NCBI GenBank assembly: GCA_029974015.1
Contig: JARKUF010000002.1
Span: 124,001-188,000, forward strand
DNA from: Spirochaetota bacterium
GTDB taxonomy: Bacteria; Spirochaetota; UBA4802; JAGODF01
Direction: 5' to 3'
DNA: 64,000 nt
Shown here one piece after another: positions 16,300-24,740 of the stretch. The notes beneath the pieces were generated by a model that was not told the DNA's origin, made no database searches, and saw only the letters and a list, made by a program, of their open reading frames with translations. A program made the position numbers and the translations under genes. Each line of letters begins with the position of its first letter. The stretch's first letter is position 1.

Positions 16300-17673
16300 C
16301 TAATTTTTAAGGCCGCTAAAAGTACGTACTCTCACCCCGAGCTCTCGAAGGAACCTTGGGAGCTTCCCATTCTCACGGCCGTGACATAGAAGATAAAGCT
16401 TTTCCCTGGCCCTCGTGAGGGCCACGTAGAAAAGCCTTCGCTCTTCTTCGAGATCGGACATTGGGTCGGGAATGATGTCGTCGGATATCCCGGCGATGAT
16501 GACGGAACGAAATTCCAGGCCCTTTGAAGCATGCATGGTCATGAAGCGGGGCCCGCCTCCGAAATCTTCACAACCCTTTTTTCCCGTATTATCCTGGCCA
16601 AGCCGCTTTTTGATCAACTCACCCTGCCAGTTGTTCCGGTAAAGCACTGCTATGTCTTCACCCTCATTCGAGAGGATGAATTTGATACAGGCGAGCTCCT
16701 CATGGCGGTCCCTTGTTCTTATTGCCGTGATGGCTCCCCCCGGCCCCGAAGCGGAGACGAGCTTCTTTGCGGTGCGCCGTCGGTTACGGGCAATGAACCT
16801 GCCGGAAAGCGCCACTATCTCACGCCGGGAGCGGTAGTTGACTTTGAGCTTGATGATCTTTGGACGGTCGAAAAATTTTTTCATTCCTATGATATATTCC
16901 ACCCGGGCGTTCCTGAAACCGTATATCGACTGCCAGTCGTCGCCGACGACGAAGAGGTCCGGATTTTTTTCCGGGAGAATCAATTTCAGGAGCCTGAAAT
17001 TGTCTTCCGAAGTGTCCTGGAACTCGTCCACCAGGAGATACCGGTGCCTCTCCCGAATTGCTTTCCGGTACGAGGCGTCGTTTGTAAGAATTTCCGAGGC
17101 TTTCACGATGAGGTCTCCGAAATCAAAAACATTGTTTTCCGTCTTCCATCTTTCATAATCCATGCGGATGGATTCGATTACTTCGGCAATCCCCAACTCC
17201 TGCAGCCGCCTGATGACGGTTGCCTCCAGGGGGCGTTCCTTTCCCATGAGCTGACGTATCACCGGCGCCGGGAGTCCCCTGAGCTTTCCGAGGTCACGGC
17301 GTATCAATTCATCGATGACCGATTCCTGGCCTTCCCTGTCTAAGATAGAGGGAACCGGTAATGGCGGTAAAGCCGGTGGCCTCGAGTGGAGATATTCACG
17401 GATGATGCCGTAGCTGAAAGAATGGAAGGTCCCCGCGGCGATATTTTTGCCCGCGGGGCCCAGGTGGCGCACGATCCTCTCGGAAATCTCGTCGGCTGCC
17501 TTCCGGCTGAAGGTGAGTATGAGAATTTCACCTGGCGGCACTATTCCGTGTTCTATGAGATTTCTCGTTTTTTCGATAAGACAACTCGTCTTGCCGGTCC
17601 CTGCACCGGCGATTACGAGGGTCACACCCCTGTCAGGTCTCGAAGCAAGGGCCTGTTCGCGGTTACATTTCAT
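16300..17673 (-). CDS. Compact UvrD/Rep-family (SF1A) DNA helicase
   Basis: The 457-residue protein carries all SF1A motifs: Q-motif NREQALAS, Walker A AGAGTGKTS near residue 25, Ia LTFSRKAADEI, Walker B LLVDEFQDTSE near 220, III VVGDDWQSIYGFR, IV VNYRSRREI, V MTMHASKGLEF and VI FYVALTRAREKL. It should therefore be an active ATP-dependent 3'-5' translocase. Typical UvrD/Rep/PcrA proteins are 650-720 residues. The missing length falls mainly in the accessory 1B and 2B domains, suggesting a trimmed form. The start chosen follows AGGAGG by 10 bases. A reading frame extending to 17757 runs into a repeat hairpin and is not believed. Confidence 0.85.
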   Translation of the reverse strand: MKCNREQALASRPDRGVTLVIAGAGTGKTSCLIEKTRNLIEHGIVPPGEILILTFSRKAADEISERIVRHLGPAGKNIAAGTFHSFSYGIIREYLHSRPPALPPLPVPSILDREGQESVIDELIRRDLGKLRGLPAPVIRQLMGKERPLEATVIRRLQELGIAEVIESIRMDYERWKTENNVFDFGDLIVKASEILTNDASYRKAIRERHRYLLVDEFQDTSEDNFRLLKLILPEKNPDLFVVGDDWQSIYGFRNARVEYIIGMKKFFDRPKIIKLKVNYRSRREIVALSGRFIARNRRRTAKKLVSASGPGGAITAIRTRDRHEELACIKFILSNEGEDIAVLYRNNWQGELIKKRLGQDNTGKKGCEDFGGGPRFMTMHASKGLEFRSVIIAGISDDIIPDPMSDLEEERRLFYVALTRAREKLYLLCHGRENGKLPRFLRELGVRVRTFSGLKN

Positions 17674-17740
17674 CAGAAGAAAGCCTCCTGTAATGGATAC
17701 GTAAAACATGCTCCTTTTAGTAAAAAAAAATAGATAATAA

Positions 17741-17892
17741 GTTTTCCCGCCCGCCAAAGGCGGGCGGGAAAACCTAATTATTTGAGATTGCCTTAATTAT
17801 TTTTCCCTGCCTGCGGAAGGCGGGCGGGAAAACCGGGAACCGAAGAGAATGATAGTGGCGCCCGTTCCCGCCTGCCGAAGGCGGGTTGGGAA
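17741..17892. repeat. Triple GC-hairpin cluster of the dispersed element family
   Basis: The first hairpin has perfect 15-bp arms (GTTTTCCCGCCCGCC and its complement) around AAA, and is followed by a family end-like TTTGAGATTGCC. The second (17801-17832) and third (17863-17892) have imperfect arms and no recognisable outer ends. The cluster looks like accumulated or duplicated hairpin modules. Confidence 0.7.
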
Positions 17893-17980
17893 ATACTATT
17901 TTTTTGATGTTCTTTTAAGAAAAAAACGGGTTCTTATGTCACACCGGCATGGATATCGGAACTGAAAGAACAAATATATA

Positions 17981-18009
17981 TTGACAAAAGGGCTTCCCGA
18001 TACTACTAT
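17981..18009 (+). promoter_or_regulatory. Sigma70-type promoter
   Basis: Perfect TTGACA (17981-17986), a 17-base spacer and TACTAT (18004-18009, four of six consensus positions). The start codon of the membrane protein lies about 45 bases further. Confidence 0.6.
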
Positions 18010-18057
18010 ATACAAGAACCATGATGGTTCGAAATCAAACCAGGGATGGAGCATGGT

Positions 18058-18375
18058 ATGAACGGTGACGCGCTGTTACAAAATGTGGTGAACATTTTCA
18101 TCATTGCAATTATCCTTGAAGCTTCCATCATGGCGGTATTCTCGGTTTCCGCCCTGAAGGGGCTCGATTCCAACCGGGCCATCGAATCCACAAGGGACAT
18201 CCTCATCATTGTAGCGGCTTTCTTCCTTTGCTACAAAGTTGTCCAGTTAAGGGTATTTCCACGTACGGGCCTTGCGGTGCCGCAAATTATCGACATCATC
18301 ATCAGCACCCTTGTGCTTTCCCGCATGACAATTTTCATACGTTCCCTCATGGCGAAATTCAAGGGAGAGGACTGA
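18058..18375 (+). CDS. Small multi-span membrane protein (possibly PsiE-like)
   Basis: The 105-residue protein starts at the ATG lying 6 bases after GGAG; another ATG at 18046 is in frame. Three hydrophobic segments are visible: NIFIIAIILEASIMAVFSV, ILIIVAAFFLCYKVVQL and QIIDIIISTLVLSRMTIFI. Size and layout resemble small inner-membrane proteins such as PsiE, but no diagnostic motif is certain, so the function is left open. It is monocistronic: a promoter lies directly upstream and a terminator follows. Confidence 0.65.
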   Translation: MNGDALLQNVVNIFIIAIILEASIMAVFSVSALKGLDSNRAIESTRDILIIVAAFFLCYKVVQLRVFPRTGLAVPQIIDIIISTLVLSRMTIFIRSLMAKFKGED

Positions 18376-18415
18376 CGAAGCCCGAAGCTGCCCTAAAACA
18401 TAAGGACCATATGGC

Positions 18416-18439
18416 AAAAACCCCCTTTCGGGGGTTTTT
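18416..18439 (+). terminator. Intrinsic terminator
   Basis: A perfect stem of AAAAACCCCC against GGGGGTTTTT with a TTTC loop, 40 bases after the stop of the membrane-protein gene. Confidence 0.85.
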
Positions 18440-18559
18440 CCGTTTTTAGTTTAAAAAAACATTGTCCTGCAGGGCCATGTATGGTTATTTGTTCGCAGGT
18501 AAAGAAAGGGCGCTGGCGGCCGGTATGTCGGCGCAAAACAAGGACATGGGGAAAACGCC

Positions 18560-19066
18560 ATGGGAGTCAAACCCGCAGAACTTTTCCTTTCCTCGGCTTC
18601 CGTCGAGGAGTTCAGGGAAAAACTCATCGAGGCGAACGGGGATTTCGACCTGGAACCGGATGACATGATCGAGCTGGGCGCCGAGTATTTCAAGCGCTAC
18701 CCCGACTCCTTCAGCGAACGGAACATGGAGGAGGTCCACAAAGGGTATCGGCTTGCACGGGCCTGCATTGCGGAAAAGCTCCTCACCGGAATCGAGGAAA
18801 GCACCAGGAACGATCTTCGGCTTATGCTAGAGGATATAACAAAAATCGACGAGGTCGTGGGACGCATTGGACGGGACGGAGGAAGCGGCGCCCTTGACGG
18901 CGTGTATGGGGCCATGTCTTCAAGTCTTGAAACGGTCAAGAAAGGGATAGATGGAATTCCCAGGGGAATGATAAAAGAGCGGTTCGTAGGCGGCGTCACG
19001 AAGTTCTACAATGTCATGTACCTCTTTAAAAGCGGCATTGAGCGGATGAAATCCAGCGGCGCGTGA
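18560..19066 (+). CDS. Conserved-looking hypothetical cytoplasmic protein
   Basis: The 168-residue protein has no signal peptide, membrane segment or motif I recognise. It is predicted to be mostly helical, with acidic N-terminal helices (SASVEEFREKLIEANGDFDL) and a basic C-terminal part (KFYNVMYLFKSGIERMKSS). GGGG precedes the ATG by several bases. It lies 10 bases upstream of the large hybrid sensor kinase on the same strand, so it is probably co-transcribed and may act with that signalling protein. That link is inference from position only. Confidence 0.65.
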   Translation: MGVKPAELFLSSASVEEFREKLIEANGDFDLEPDDMIELGAEYFKRYPDSFSERNMEEVHKGYRLARACIAEKLLTGIEESTRNDLRLMLEDITKIDEVVGRIGRDGGSGALDGVYGAMSSSLETVKKGIDGIPRGMIKERFVGGVTKFYNVMYLFKSGIERMKSSGA

Positions 19067-19076
19067 GGACGGGCCT

Positions 19077-22000
19077 GTGCCGGAGCGCGGAATGCAGATT
19101 AAAATACAATTTAAAAGCATACGACAGCGCCTCCTTGTTGTCCTGTGTATATCCATAGGCTGTGTCCTTCTCCCCGGCAGTGTTTTTCTCTATGTGAAGG
19201 CCTCAAAAGATTTAAGCGCGGTCCACTACGAAAGGCTCCAGACCCTCAGGGACCTCCGGGTGACGGAAATCAACTCCTGGATCGCACGGATGAGCGACGA
19301 TGTCCGCATCATCGCCGGAACGCCGGAAGTGCGCGCAAAAAGTACGTTTCTCTCCGCTGGCGGGCATGGCCGGGACGGGGACTGGGACGATCTCCGCCGC
19401 ATCTTCAACAGCTATTTCCAGTTCCGAAACTTTTACTTCGAGTTTTTTATTGTCAGCACATCCAGCGGAAAGGTTGTTTTTTCCACCAGCCAGGACAGCA
19501 TCGGCGACGACCGGTCCAGCAATGTGTATCTCGCCGGGGCCATGCGAAAACGCGATGTGTTTGTTTCGGACATTTATTATTCAAAAAACCTGAACCTTCC
19601 TACCATGACCGCCTCCATACCCGTGGACCCTCCCCACGGGGCCATGAAGGAACCCAGAGCGGTCCTTGTGGCACGGGTCTATCTTGAACGCTCCCTGTAC
19701 AGCCTTCTTCTTGACCGCACTGGCCTTGGCCGGACCGGAGAGGTCATCCTCATCAACAAAGACCAGGTGGCGGTGAACAAGCTTAAGAGCGAGAACGTGC
19801 TTCCACTGACCCTAACTCTCAGGGATGAGGCTGCAACCAGGGCCCTCAGCGGGCAGACCGGAGTTGTGGAAGTCACGGACTACCGGGGCAGGCGCGTTTC
19901 CGCCGCCTACGGATACATTCCTTCAATGAACTGGGGAATCATCGTAAAACAGGACCGGGACGAGATTACCGGCCCCCTCGTTTTCACCGCCTTCTCCATC
20001 GCCATCTTTTTCGCGCTCCTGATGGGCGCCATCGTCCTGGTTTCCCTGCGCGTTTCCTACTCCCTGGCGGGGCCCCTGGAGTCATTCTCCCGGGTGGCCA
20101 GGCGCATTCTCGGCGGCGATTATTACGAGCGGATAGACATCGACAGGAGCGATGAAATCGGGGATTTGGCCGCATCTTTCAATGGGGTGGCCGACTCCAT
20201 CGTGTCCCAGCTCCGGGTGGAAAAGGTGAGCTCCGACATCATCGAAGTGATCGTTTCCACCATAGATCTCCATGAGTTCAGCAGAAAAGTTATCGGGAAG
20301 GTGATGGAGGTTACCGAATCGAACATTGCTGCGTTTTACGTGCTTTCCGAGGACGAGAGGGAATTCAGGCATTTCAATTCCATAGGTCTCGATGCCCAGT
20401 ATAGCGAGAGTTTCCATGCCGGGCGTCTCGAAGGAGAATTCGGCAGGGCCCTCTCGACCAGGGAAATAACCGTCACCCGCGATCTCGACGAAAATTCACT
20501 TGTACTGCTGAAAACCGTCCTGGGGAACGTTCTTCCCAGGGAGATCATCACCTTTCCCATCATTGTCCACAACATGAGCGCGGCGGTGATTTCCCTGGCG
20601 TCCCTAAAGGGATATCCCGCGGAAACGGTCAGGATCCTTGAACACATCCGGCCCGTGATGAACACGGCCTACTCGAATATTCTGGCCATAGAGAAGACAC
20701 GCCGCCTGGCCGACGAGCTGAAGGACAAGAACTTCCAGCTTGAGTCGAAAAAAGAAGCGCTCGAATTGCAGACCGTTGAGCTGAAGAGGCACGCCGACCG
20801 GGTGAAACAGCAGAATTTTGAGATGGAGATCCAGAAGGCGAAGGTGGAGGAAGCCAGCAAGCTGAAAAGCGAATTTCTTTCCAATATGAGCCATGAATTG
20901 CGCACTCCCCTGAATTCCGTCCTTGCCCTCTCGAAGGTGCTGATACTTCAGGCCGGAGACAGACTCACAGAGGAAGAGAACGATTATGTCCGCATCATAA
21001 GCCGCAACGGTGAGAAGCTCCTCATGCTGATAAACGATATATTGGACCTCTCGAAGATAGAGGCGGGCAAGATTTACCTTCACCCGAAAAAGATATCCAT
21101 CCGGGGGACCCTCGGGATGATAGTGGAGAACCTGGAACAGATGGCCGAAGAGAAAAAGATTCGCATCGTGCTGTCGTGCCGGGCGGACCTTCCGGAGATA
21201 GTGAGCGACGAATCGAGGGTATATCAGATACTCCAGAACATAATCGGTAACGCCGTGAAGTTCACCGAGGAGGGGAGCGTCTCGATTTCCGCTTCTGTGG
21301 ACGATGAAAGGCTGCGGATCGCCGTGGAAGACACCGGCATTGGAATTGACGAAGCCGATCTTCCACATATATTCGAGGAGTTTCGCCAGCTTGACGGGAC
21401 CCTGGCGCGGAAGTACGAGGGCACCGGACTCGGCCTTGCCATCGCCGTCAAATCCGCGGAGCTAATATCGGCCACTATTAGCGTGGAAAGCGAAAAGGGA
21501 AAAGGTTCCCGCTTCGAGGTGATATTTCCCCTGGTTTGGACGCCCCGGAGGGACGCACTGGAACACACGGCTCCCGGGCCTTACCCGAGAAGCGCGGATG
21601 CCGCATCCCCTTCCGGCGTGGAAGAACCGTTCTATGATACTTCGCACGGGCCGAGGAAGGGCGGCCAGCCAGGCGGCGGTACACTCTTATATGGCGATAC
21701 TCCCGGCGGCGAAACTCCCTCAATCGTGGTGATTGAGGACGACCCCGACAATATGACGACGATACGCGCGGTGCTGAAGGATGGTTACCGTATCTTCGAG
21801 GCGGTTGACGGTAGGAGCGGTATGGAATTGGTGCAGCGGCACCTTCCTGAGCTGGTGCTCCTGGATATCGCCCTCCCGGGGATCAGCGGCTTTACGGTCA
21901 TAAAGGAACTCAAGTCGAATGCACTGACGAGGCATATTCCCGTGATCGCCCTGACGGCCCTCTCCATGAAGGGAGACCGGGAGAGGATACTCAGGGCAGG

Positions 22001-22082
22001 ATGCGACGATTATCTCGCAAAGCCGTACAATATCGAGGAACTCACCGACAAAATTGCGCACTGGACCGGTGCGCAGGGTTAA
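19077..22082 (+). CDS. Hybrid sensor histidine kinase (dCache-HAMP-GAF-HisKA-HATPase-REC)
   Basis: A 1001-residue membrane kinase. The first membrane helix (about 14-38) is followed by a large extracytoplasmic Cache-like sensor (about 40-300), a second helix (about 302-325) and a HAMP segment (LAGPLESFSRVARRILGGDY). Next are a GAF-like domain (about 395-540), a coiled coil (about 545-600) and the H-box SNMSHELRTPLNSVLA with phospho-His near 606. The ATPase domain has DTGIGIDEADL and GTGLGLAIAVK, and the C-terminal receiver has phospho-Asp in LVLLDIALPG near 928. Start is GTG 19077; ATG 19092 is an alternative. The next gene encodes another phosphorelay protein, so they probably form one pathway. 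The ligand is unknown. Confidence 0.88.
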   Translation: MPERGMQIKIQFKSIRQRLLVVLCISIGCVLLPGSVFLYVKASKDLSAVHYERLQTLRDLRVTEINSWIARMSDDVRIIAGTPEVRAKSTFLSAGGHGRDGDWDDLRRIFNSYFQFRNFYFEFFIVSTSSGKVVFSTSQDSIGDDRSSNVYLAGAMRKRDVFVSDIYYSKNLNLPTMTASIPVDPPHGAMKEPRAVLVARVYLERSLYSLLLDRTGLGRTGEVILINKDQVAVNKLKSENVLPLTLTLRDEAATRALSGQTGVVEVTDYRGRRVSAAYGYIPSMNWGIIVKQDRDEITGPLVFTAFSIAIFFALLMGAIVLVSLRVSYSLAGPLESFSRVARRILGGDYYERIDIDRSDEIGDLAASFNGVADSIVSQLRVEKVSSDIIEVIVSTIDLHEFSRKVIGKVMEVTESNIAAFYVLSEDEREFRHFNSIGLDAQYSESFHAGRLEGEFGRALSTREITVTRDLDENSLVLLKTVLGNVLPREIITFPIIVHNMSAAVISLASLKGYPAETVRILEHIRPVMNTAYSNILAIEKTRRLADELKDKNFQLESKKEALELQTVELKRHADRVKQQNFEMEIQKAKVEEASKLKSEFLSNMSHELRTPLNSVLALSKVLILQAGDRLTEEENDYVRIISRNGEKLLMLINDILDLSKIEAGKIYLHPKKISIRGTLGMIVENLEQMAEEKKIRIVLSCRADLPEIVSDESRVYQILQNIIGNAVKFTEEGSVSISASVDDERLRIAVEDTGIGIDEADLPHIFEEFRQLDGTLARKYEGTGLGLAIAVKSAELISATISVESEKGKGSRFEVIFPLVWTPRRDALEHTAPGPYPRSADAASPSGVEEPFYDTSHGPRKGGQPGGGTLLYGDTPGGETPSIVVIEDDPDNMTTIRAVLKDGYRIFEAVDGRSGMELVQRHLPELVLLDIALPGISGFTVIKELKSNALTRHIPVIALTALSMKGDRERILRAGCDDYLAKPYNIEELTDKIAHWTGAQG

Positions 22083-22148
22083 CTGGCCTGATTGAATTCA
22101 GGCAATCTTTAATCAGGTTTCCTTCACATGCTTTGAGAAAAGAGGACA

Positions 22149-24311
22149 ATGAGCACGATTCTCGCAATTGACGATAAAGAAGACAATCTTGTCGCCATCA
22201 CGGCCCTCCTGAAGACGCTGATGCCCGACTGCCGGGTCATCACCGCCTCATCGGGCCCGGAGGGGATGGGAAAGGCGGAAGCGGAACGCCCGGATGTCAT
22301 CATCCTGGACGTGAAGATGCCGGGAATGGACGGCTTCGAGGCATGCCGACGCCTGAAGGCCCGCGAATCGACGCGGCACATCCCCATCATCCTCCTGACC
22401 GCAATCAGGACCGACGTGGAAAGCCGCATCCAGGGGCTGGAGATAGGGGCCGACGCCTTTCTCACGAAGCCGATTGACGAATCGGAACTCGTGGCCCAGG
22501 TGAACGTGATGCTGCGAATCAAGCACGCCGAGGACCTCCTTAGAATGGAAAAGGTCGTCCTGGAAGAACTCGTGCTGGAAAGGACCAGGTCCCTTGCTGA
22601 ATCGGAACTGAAACTGAAAAAGGAGAGGGACCTTTTAAAAAGCCTTGAGGACGCTTCGCCAGCGTATTATGTGGCCCTGGAACCGGGGGGAAAAGTCCTC
22701 TCGATGAACAGATCTCTCCTGGAGGCCCTGGGACTGTCCGCCCGGGACATACGCGGAATGGACTATGTCACTTCCTTTGTCGCGGAACAGGACCGGGAAA
22801 TCGTCAGAAAGATGTTCAGGGAGCTTGTGCCGGGAAGGACCGCGGTGCACGAGTATGCCCTGAGGCCCGGGAAAAATGAGGAGATCTTCGCGGAGTGGCA
22901 CACCAGGGCGCTCTACCGCGACGACAGCTCCATCGATTTCTTTTTTTCTGTGGGGCTCGATGTTACGGAGCGCAAAAGACTCGAAAAAACCATCATCAAC
23001 GCCAATGAGAAAGAACGTCACAGGATTAGCCAGGAACTCCATGAACGATTAGGGAAATACCTCACCGGCGTCGCCTTTAAAGGTGAAATTCTGCGCCTGA
23101 AGATGAAGGACCGCCTGGCCGATGAATCCCGCGAGATGGAGGATGTGGTGGCGATGGTCCATGCCGCCATCGACCAGACAAGGGAACTCGCCCGGGACAT
23201 GTGTCCCGTCGATATGGGAAGCGGGGGACTCAGGAGCGCCCTTGAGGATTTTCGCGTGGAGATGGAGCAGACGACGGGAAAGAACTGCCTGCTTCAATGG
23301 GACGAGGGGATGGAGATAGAAAACGACCTCGTGGCGTCCAACCTGTTTTATATAATCAAGGAAGCGGTGGACAACGCGGTGCGGCACGGCAACGCGGAAA
23401 ACATCATCATCTCTATCGGCGAACAGGCCGGAGTGGTTACCCTGCGGATAGACGACGACGGCGGCGGAATGAAAGACGCCCCGGACGCAATAGAGGGGCT
23501 GGGGCTCCGCGTGATACGGTACCGGGCCTGGATCATCGGAGCGGCAATCGAGATTACGAAGAGCATGGGGGGGGGCGTGTCCATCGTCTGCAGCCTTTCC
23601 GGGGCGTATACCGGCGGCCCGGAGATCGCGGAGCGCGCAAAAAAATCGCTTCCCCCGGGGAAGGAAGGGAGCGCAAGGGTCTTTATCATTGACGGCTCCC
23701 CCGTGGTGCGCCAGGGTCTTACGCAGATCATTGGAGGGAGCGAGGGGTTCCAGGTCTGCGGGGAGGCGAAAAATTCGGACGAGGCGGTGCGGTACATCGC
23801 GAGGACCTCCCCCGACCTGGTGCTCATTGACATAGCCCTTGAGGGAATGGGAGGTGATCTGATTAAGGCCCTGAAGTCCCGATACACCTCCCTCGAGATT
23901 TTGGCCCTTGCCGACGTTGAAGACGCGGTGTACGCGGAACGTTCCCTCCGGGCCGGGGCGAGCGGCTATGTAATGAAGCACGAGGCGCCTGAAAAGCTGC
24001 TCCAGGCCGCTCGGACCGTCCTTTCAGGGCGTCAGTACCTCAGCGACAGGCTCAAAGAAGAGCTCCTGATGAAGCTCTCCAGGGACAACCCCGGCGCAGG
24101 AGCGGGGGTGGAGGGCCTGTCCAATCGGGAGTTCGAGATATTCCAGCTCATCGGCAAGGGGATGAGCAATCGCAATATCGCCGAGAAGATGAACATCAGC
24201 GTGAAAACCGTGGAAAACTATCGGGAGCGCATCAAGGCGAAGCTCAACATGGAAAACTCCCCCCAGCTGGTCCAGTTTGCCGTGCAGTGGATGATAAATA
24301 AGAGCGGTTAA
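22149..24311 (+). CDS. Single-chain phosphorelay: REC-PAS-HisKA_3-HATPase-REC-LuxR HTH
   Basis: A 720-residue soluble protein. Receiver 1 (1-125) has its Asp in VIILDVKMPGMDGF. A PAS domain covers about 160-275. A NarX-type dimerisation/phospho-acceptor segment has ERHRISQELHERLGKYLTG (His near 301), and an HATPase (about 390-480) has DNAVRHGNAE and DDDGGG. Receiver 2 (about 515-630) has Asp in LVLIDIALEGMGG. A LuxR/NarL helix-turn-helix ends the chain (SNREFEIFQLIGKGMSNRN and MNISVKTVENYR). It is effectively NarX-like kinase and NarL-like regulator in one polypeptide with an extra input receiver. The neighbouring hybrid kinase could feed receiver 1. The target genes are unknown; the hydrogenase operon downstream is an obvious candidate. 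Confidence 0.88.
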   Translation: MSTILAIDDKEDNLVAITALLKTLMPDCRVITASSGPEGMGKAEAERPDVIILDVKMPGMDGFEACRRLKARESTRHIPIILLTAIRTDVESRIQGLEIGADAFLTKPIDESELVAQVNVMLRIKHAEDLLRMEKVVLEELVLERTRSLAESELKLKKERDLLKSLEDASPAYYVALEPGGKVLSMNRSLLEALGLSARDIRGMDYVTSFVAEQDREIVRKMFRELVPGRTAVHEYALRPGKNEEIFAEWHTRALYRDDSSIDFFFSVGLDVTERKRLEKTIINANEKERHRISQELHERLGKYLTGVAFKGEILRLKMKDRLADESREMEDVVAMVHAAIDQTRELARDMCPVDMGSGGLRSALEDFRVEMEQTTGKNCLLQWDEGMEIENDLVASNLFYIIKEAVDNAVRHGNAENIIISIGEQAGVVTLRIDDDGGGMKDAPDAIEGLGLRVIRYRAWIIGAAIEITKSMGGGVSIVCSLSGAYTGGPEIAERAKKSLPPGKEGSARVFIIDGSPVVRQGLTQIIGGSEGFQVCGEAKNSDEAVRYIARTSPDLVLIDIALEGMGGDLIKALKSRYTSLEILALADVEDAVYAERSLRAGASGYVMKHEAPEKLLQAARTVLSGRQYLSDRLKEELLMKLSRDNPGAGAGVEGLSNREFEIFQLIGKGMSNRNIAEKMNISVKTVENYRERIKAKLNMENSPQLVQFAVQWMINKSG

Positions 24312-24323
24312 GATTTAACTTTC

Positions 24324-24443
24324 GGCAACCTCTAATAATCAGGCTTTTCCGCCCGCCTTCGGCGGGCGGAAAAGCCTAAGTCCTGAGTATGCCAGTAGTT
24401 ACAATTTATGGGAAACTCAAAAATTTAATTTTTAGAGGTTCCC
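24324..24443 (+). repeat. Full copy of 120-bp MITE-like dispersed element
   Basis: It begins GGCAACCTCTAATAATCAGG, carries the GC hairpin (about 24343-24376), then the conserved middle TAAGTCCTGAGTATGCC, and ends TTTTTAGAGGTTCCC. The terminal 12 bases are inverted repeats of each other. No target duplication is evident in the flanks. Confidence 0.9.
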
Positions 24444-24588
24444 TCTCCTTAAAGTCTTGAAGTAATCCGCAGAACATAGGAATTCTTCATCGTGTAGGGG
24501 AATTCCCCTATCACAATTCGACGTTTTTCCCCTCTCGACAGGCCCGCCAGTTTTGTGTATCTATTAAATGAAGTTATAAGTGAAGGAC

Positions 24589-24657
24589 GGTTATAAAGTC
24601 AGGTTTTCCCGCCCGCCTTCGGTGGGCGCGAGAACTAACTTCAATTTTATATAACCT
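24589..24657. repeat. Diverged hairpin copy of the dispersed element
   Basis: GGTTATAAAGTCAGGTTTTC and the GC hairpin are followed by a mutated arm (GGGCGCGAGAACTAAC) and TTTTATATAACC. The outer arms form an imperfect palindrome, but the conserved 3' half of the family is missing. Confidence 0.65.
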
Positions 24658-24740
24658 GTTTTTCCTGAATCAAGGCTCCGGTCCCGGCAGAAACCGGGCG
24701 GGGCGAGAGTGGCCACCAACATACCCGAGGAGTCAAGTAT

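Larger units (their letters stand above)
17674..18057. other. Intergenic region with three GC hairpins and a promoter
   Basis: About 380 bases between divergent genes. It holds three successive GC-rich hairpins of the dispersed family (17741-17773, 17801-17832 and about 17863-17892), then a sigma70-like promoter at 17981-18009 for the membrane protein at 18058. Confidence 0.65.
24312..24740. other. Repeat-rich intergenic region before the group 4 hydrogenase operon
   Basis: About 430 bases with no gene. It holds one full 120-bp element (24324-24443) and an imperfect palindromic hairpin copy (24589-24657). Between them is AT-rich sequence in which the operon promoter must lie, but no clear sigma70 or sigma54 motif was found. 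GAGGAG precedes the start at 24741. Confidence 0.6.

Noticed and set aside
17741-17892. Repeated palindromes as a CRISPR array
   Set aside because: The hairpins differ in length and sequence, spacing is irregular, there are no unique spacers of constant size, and no cas genes are near.
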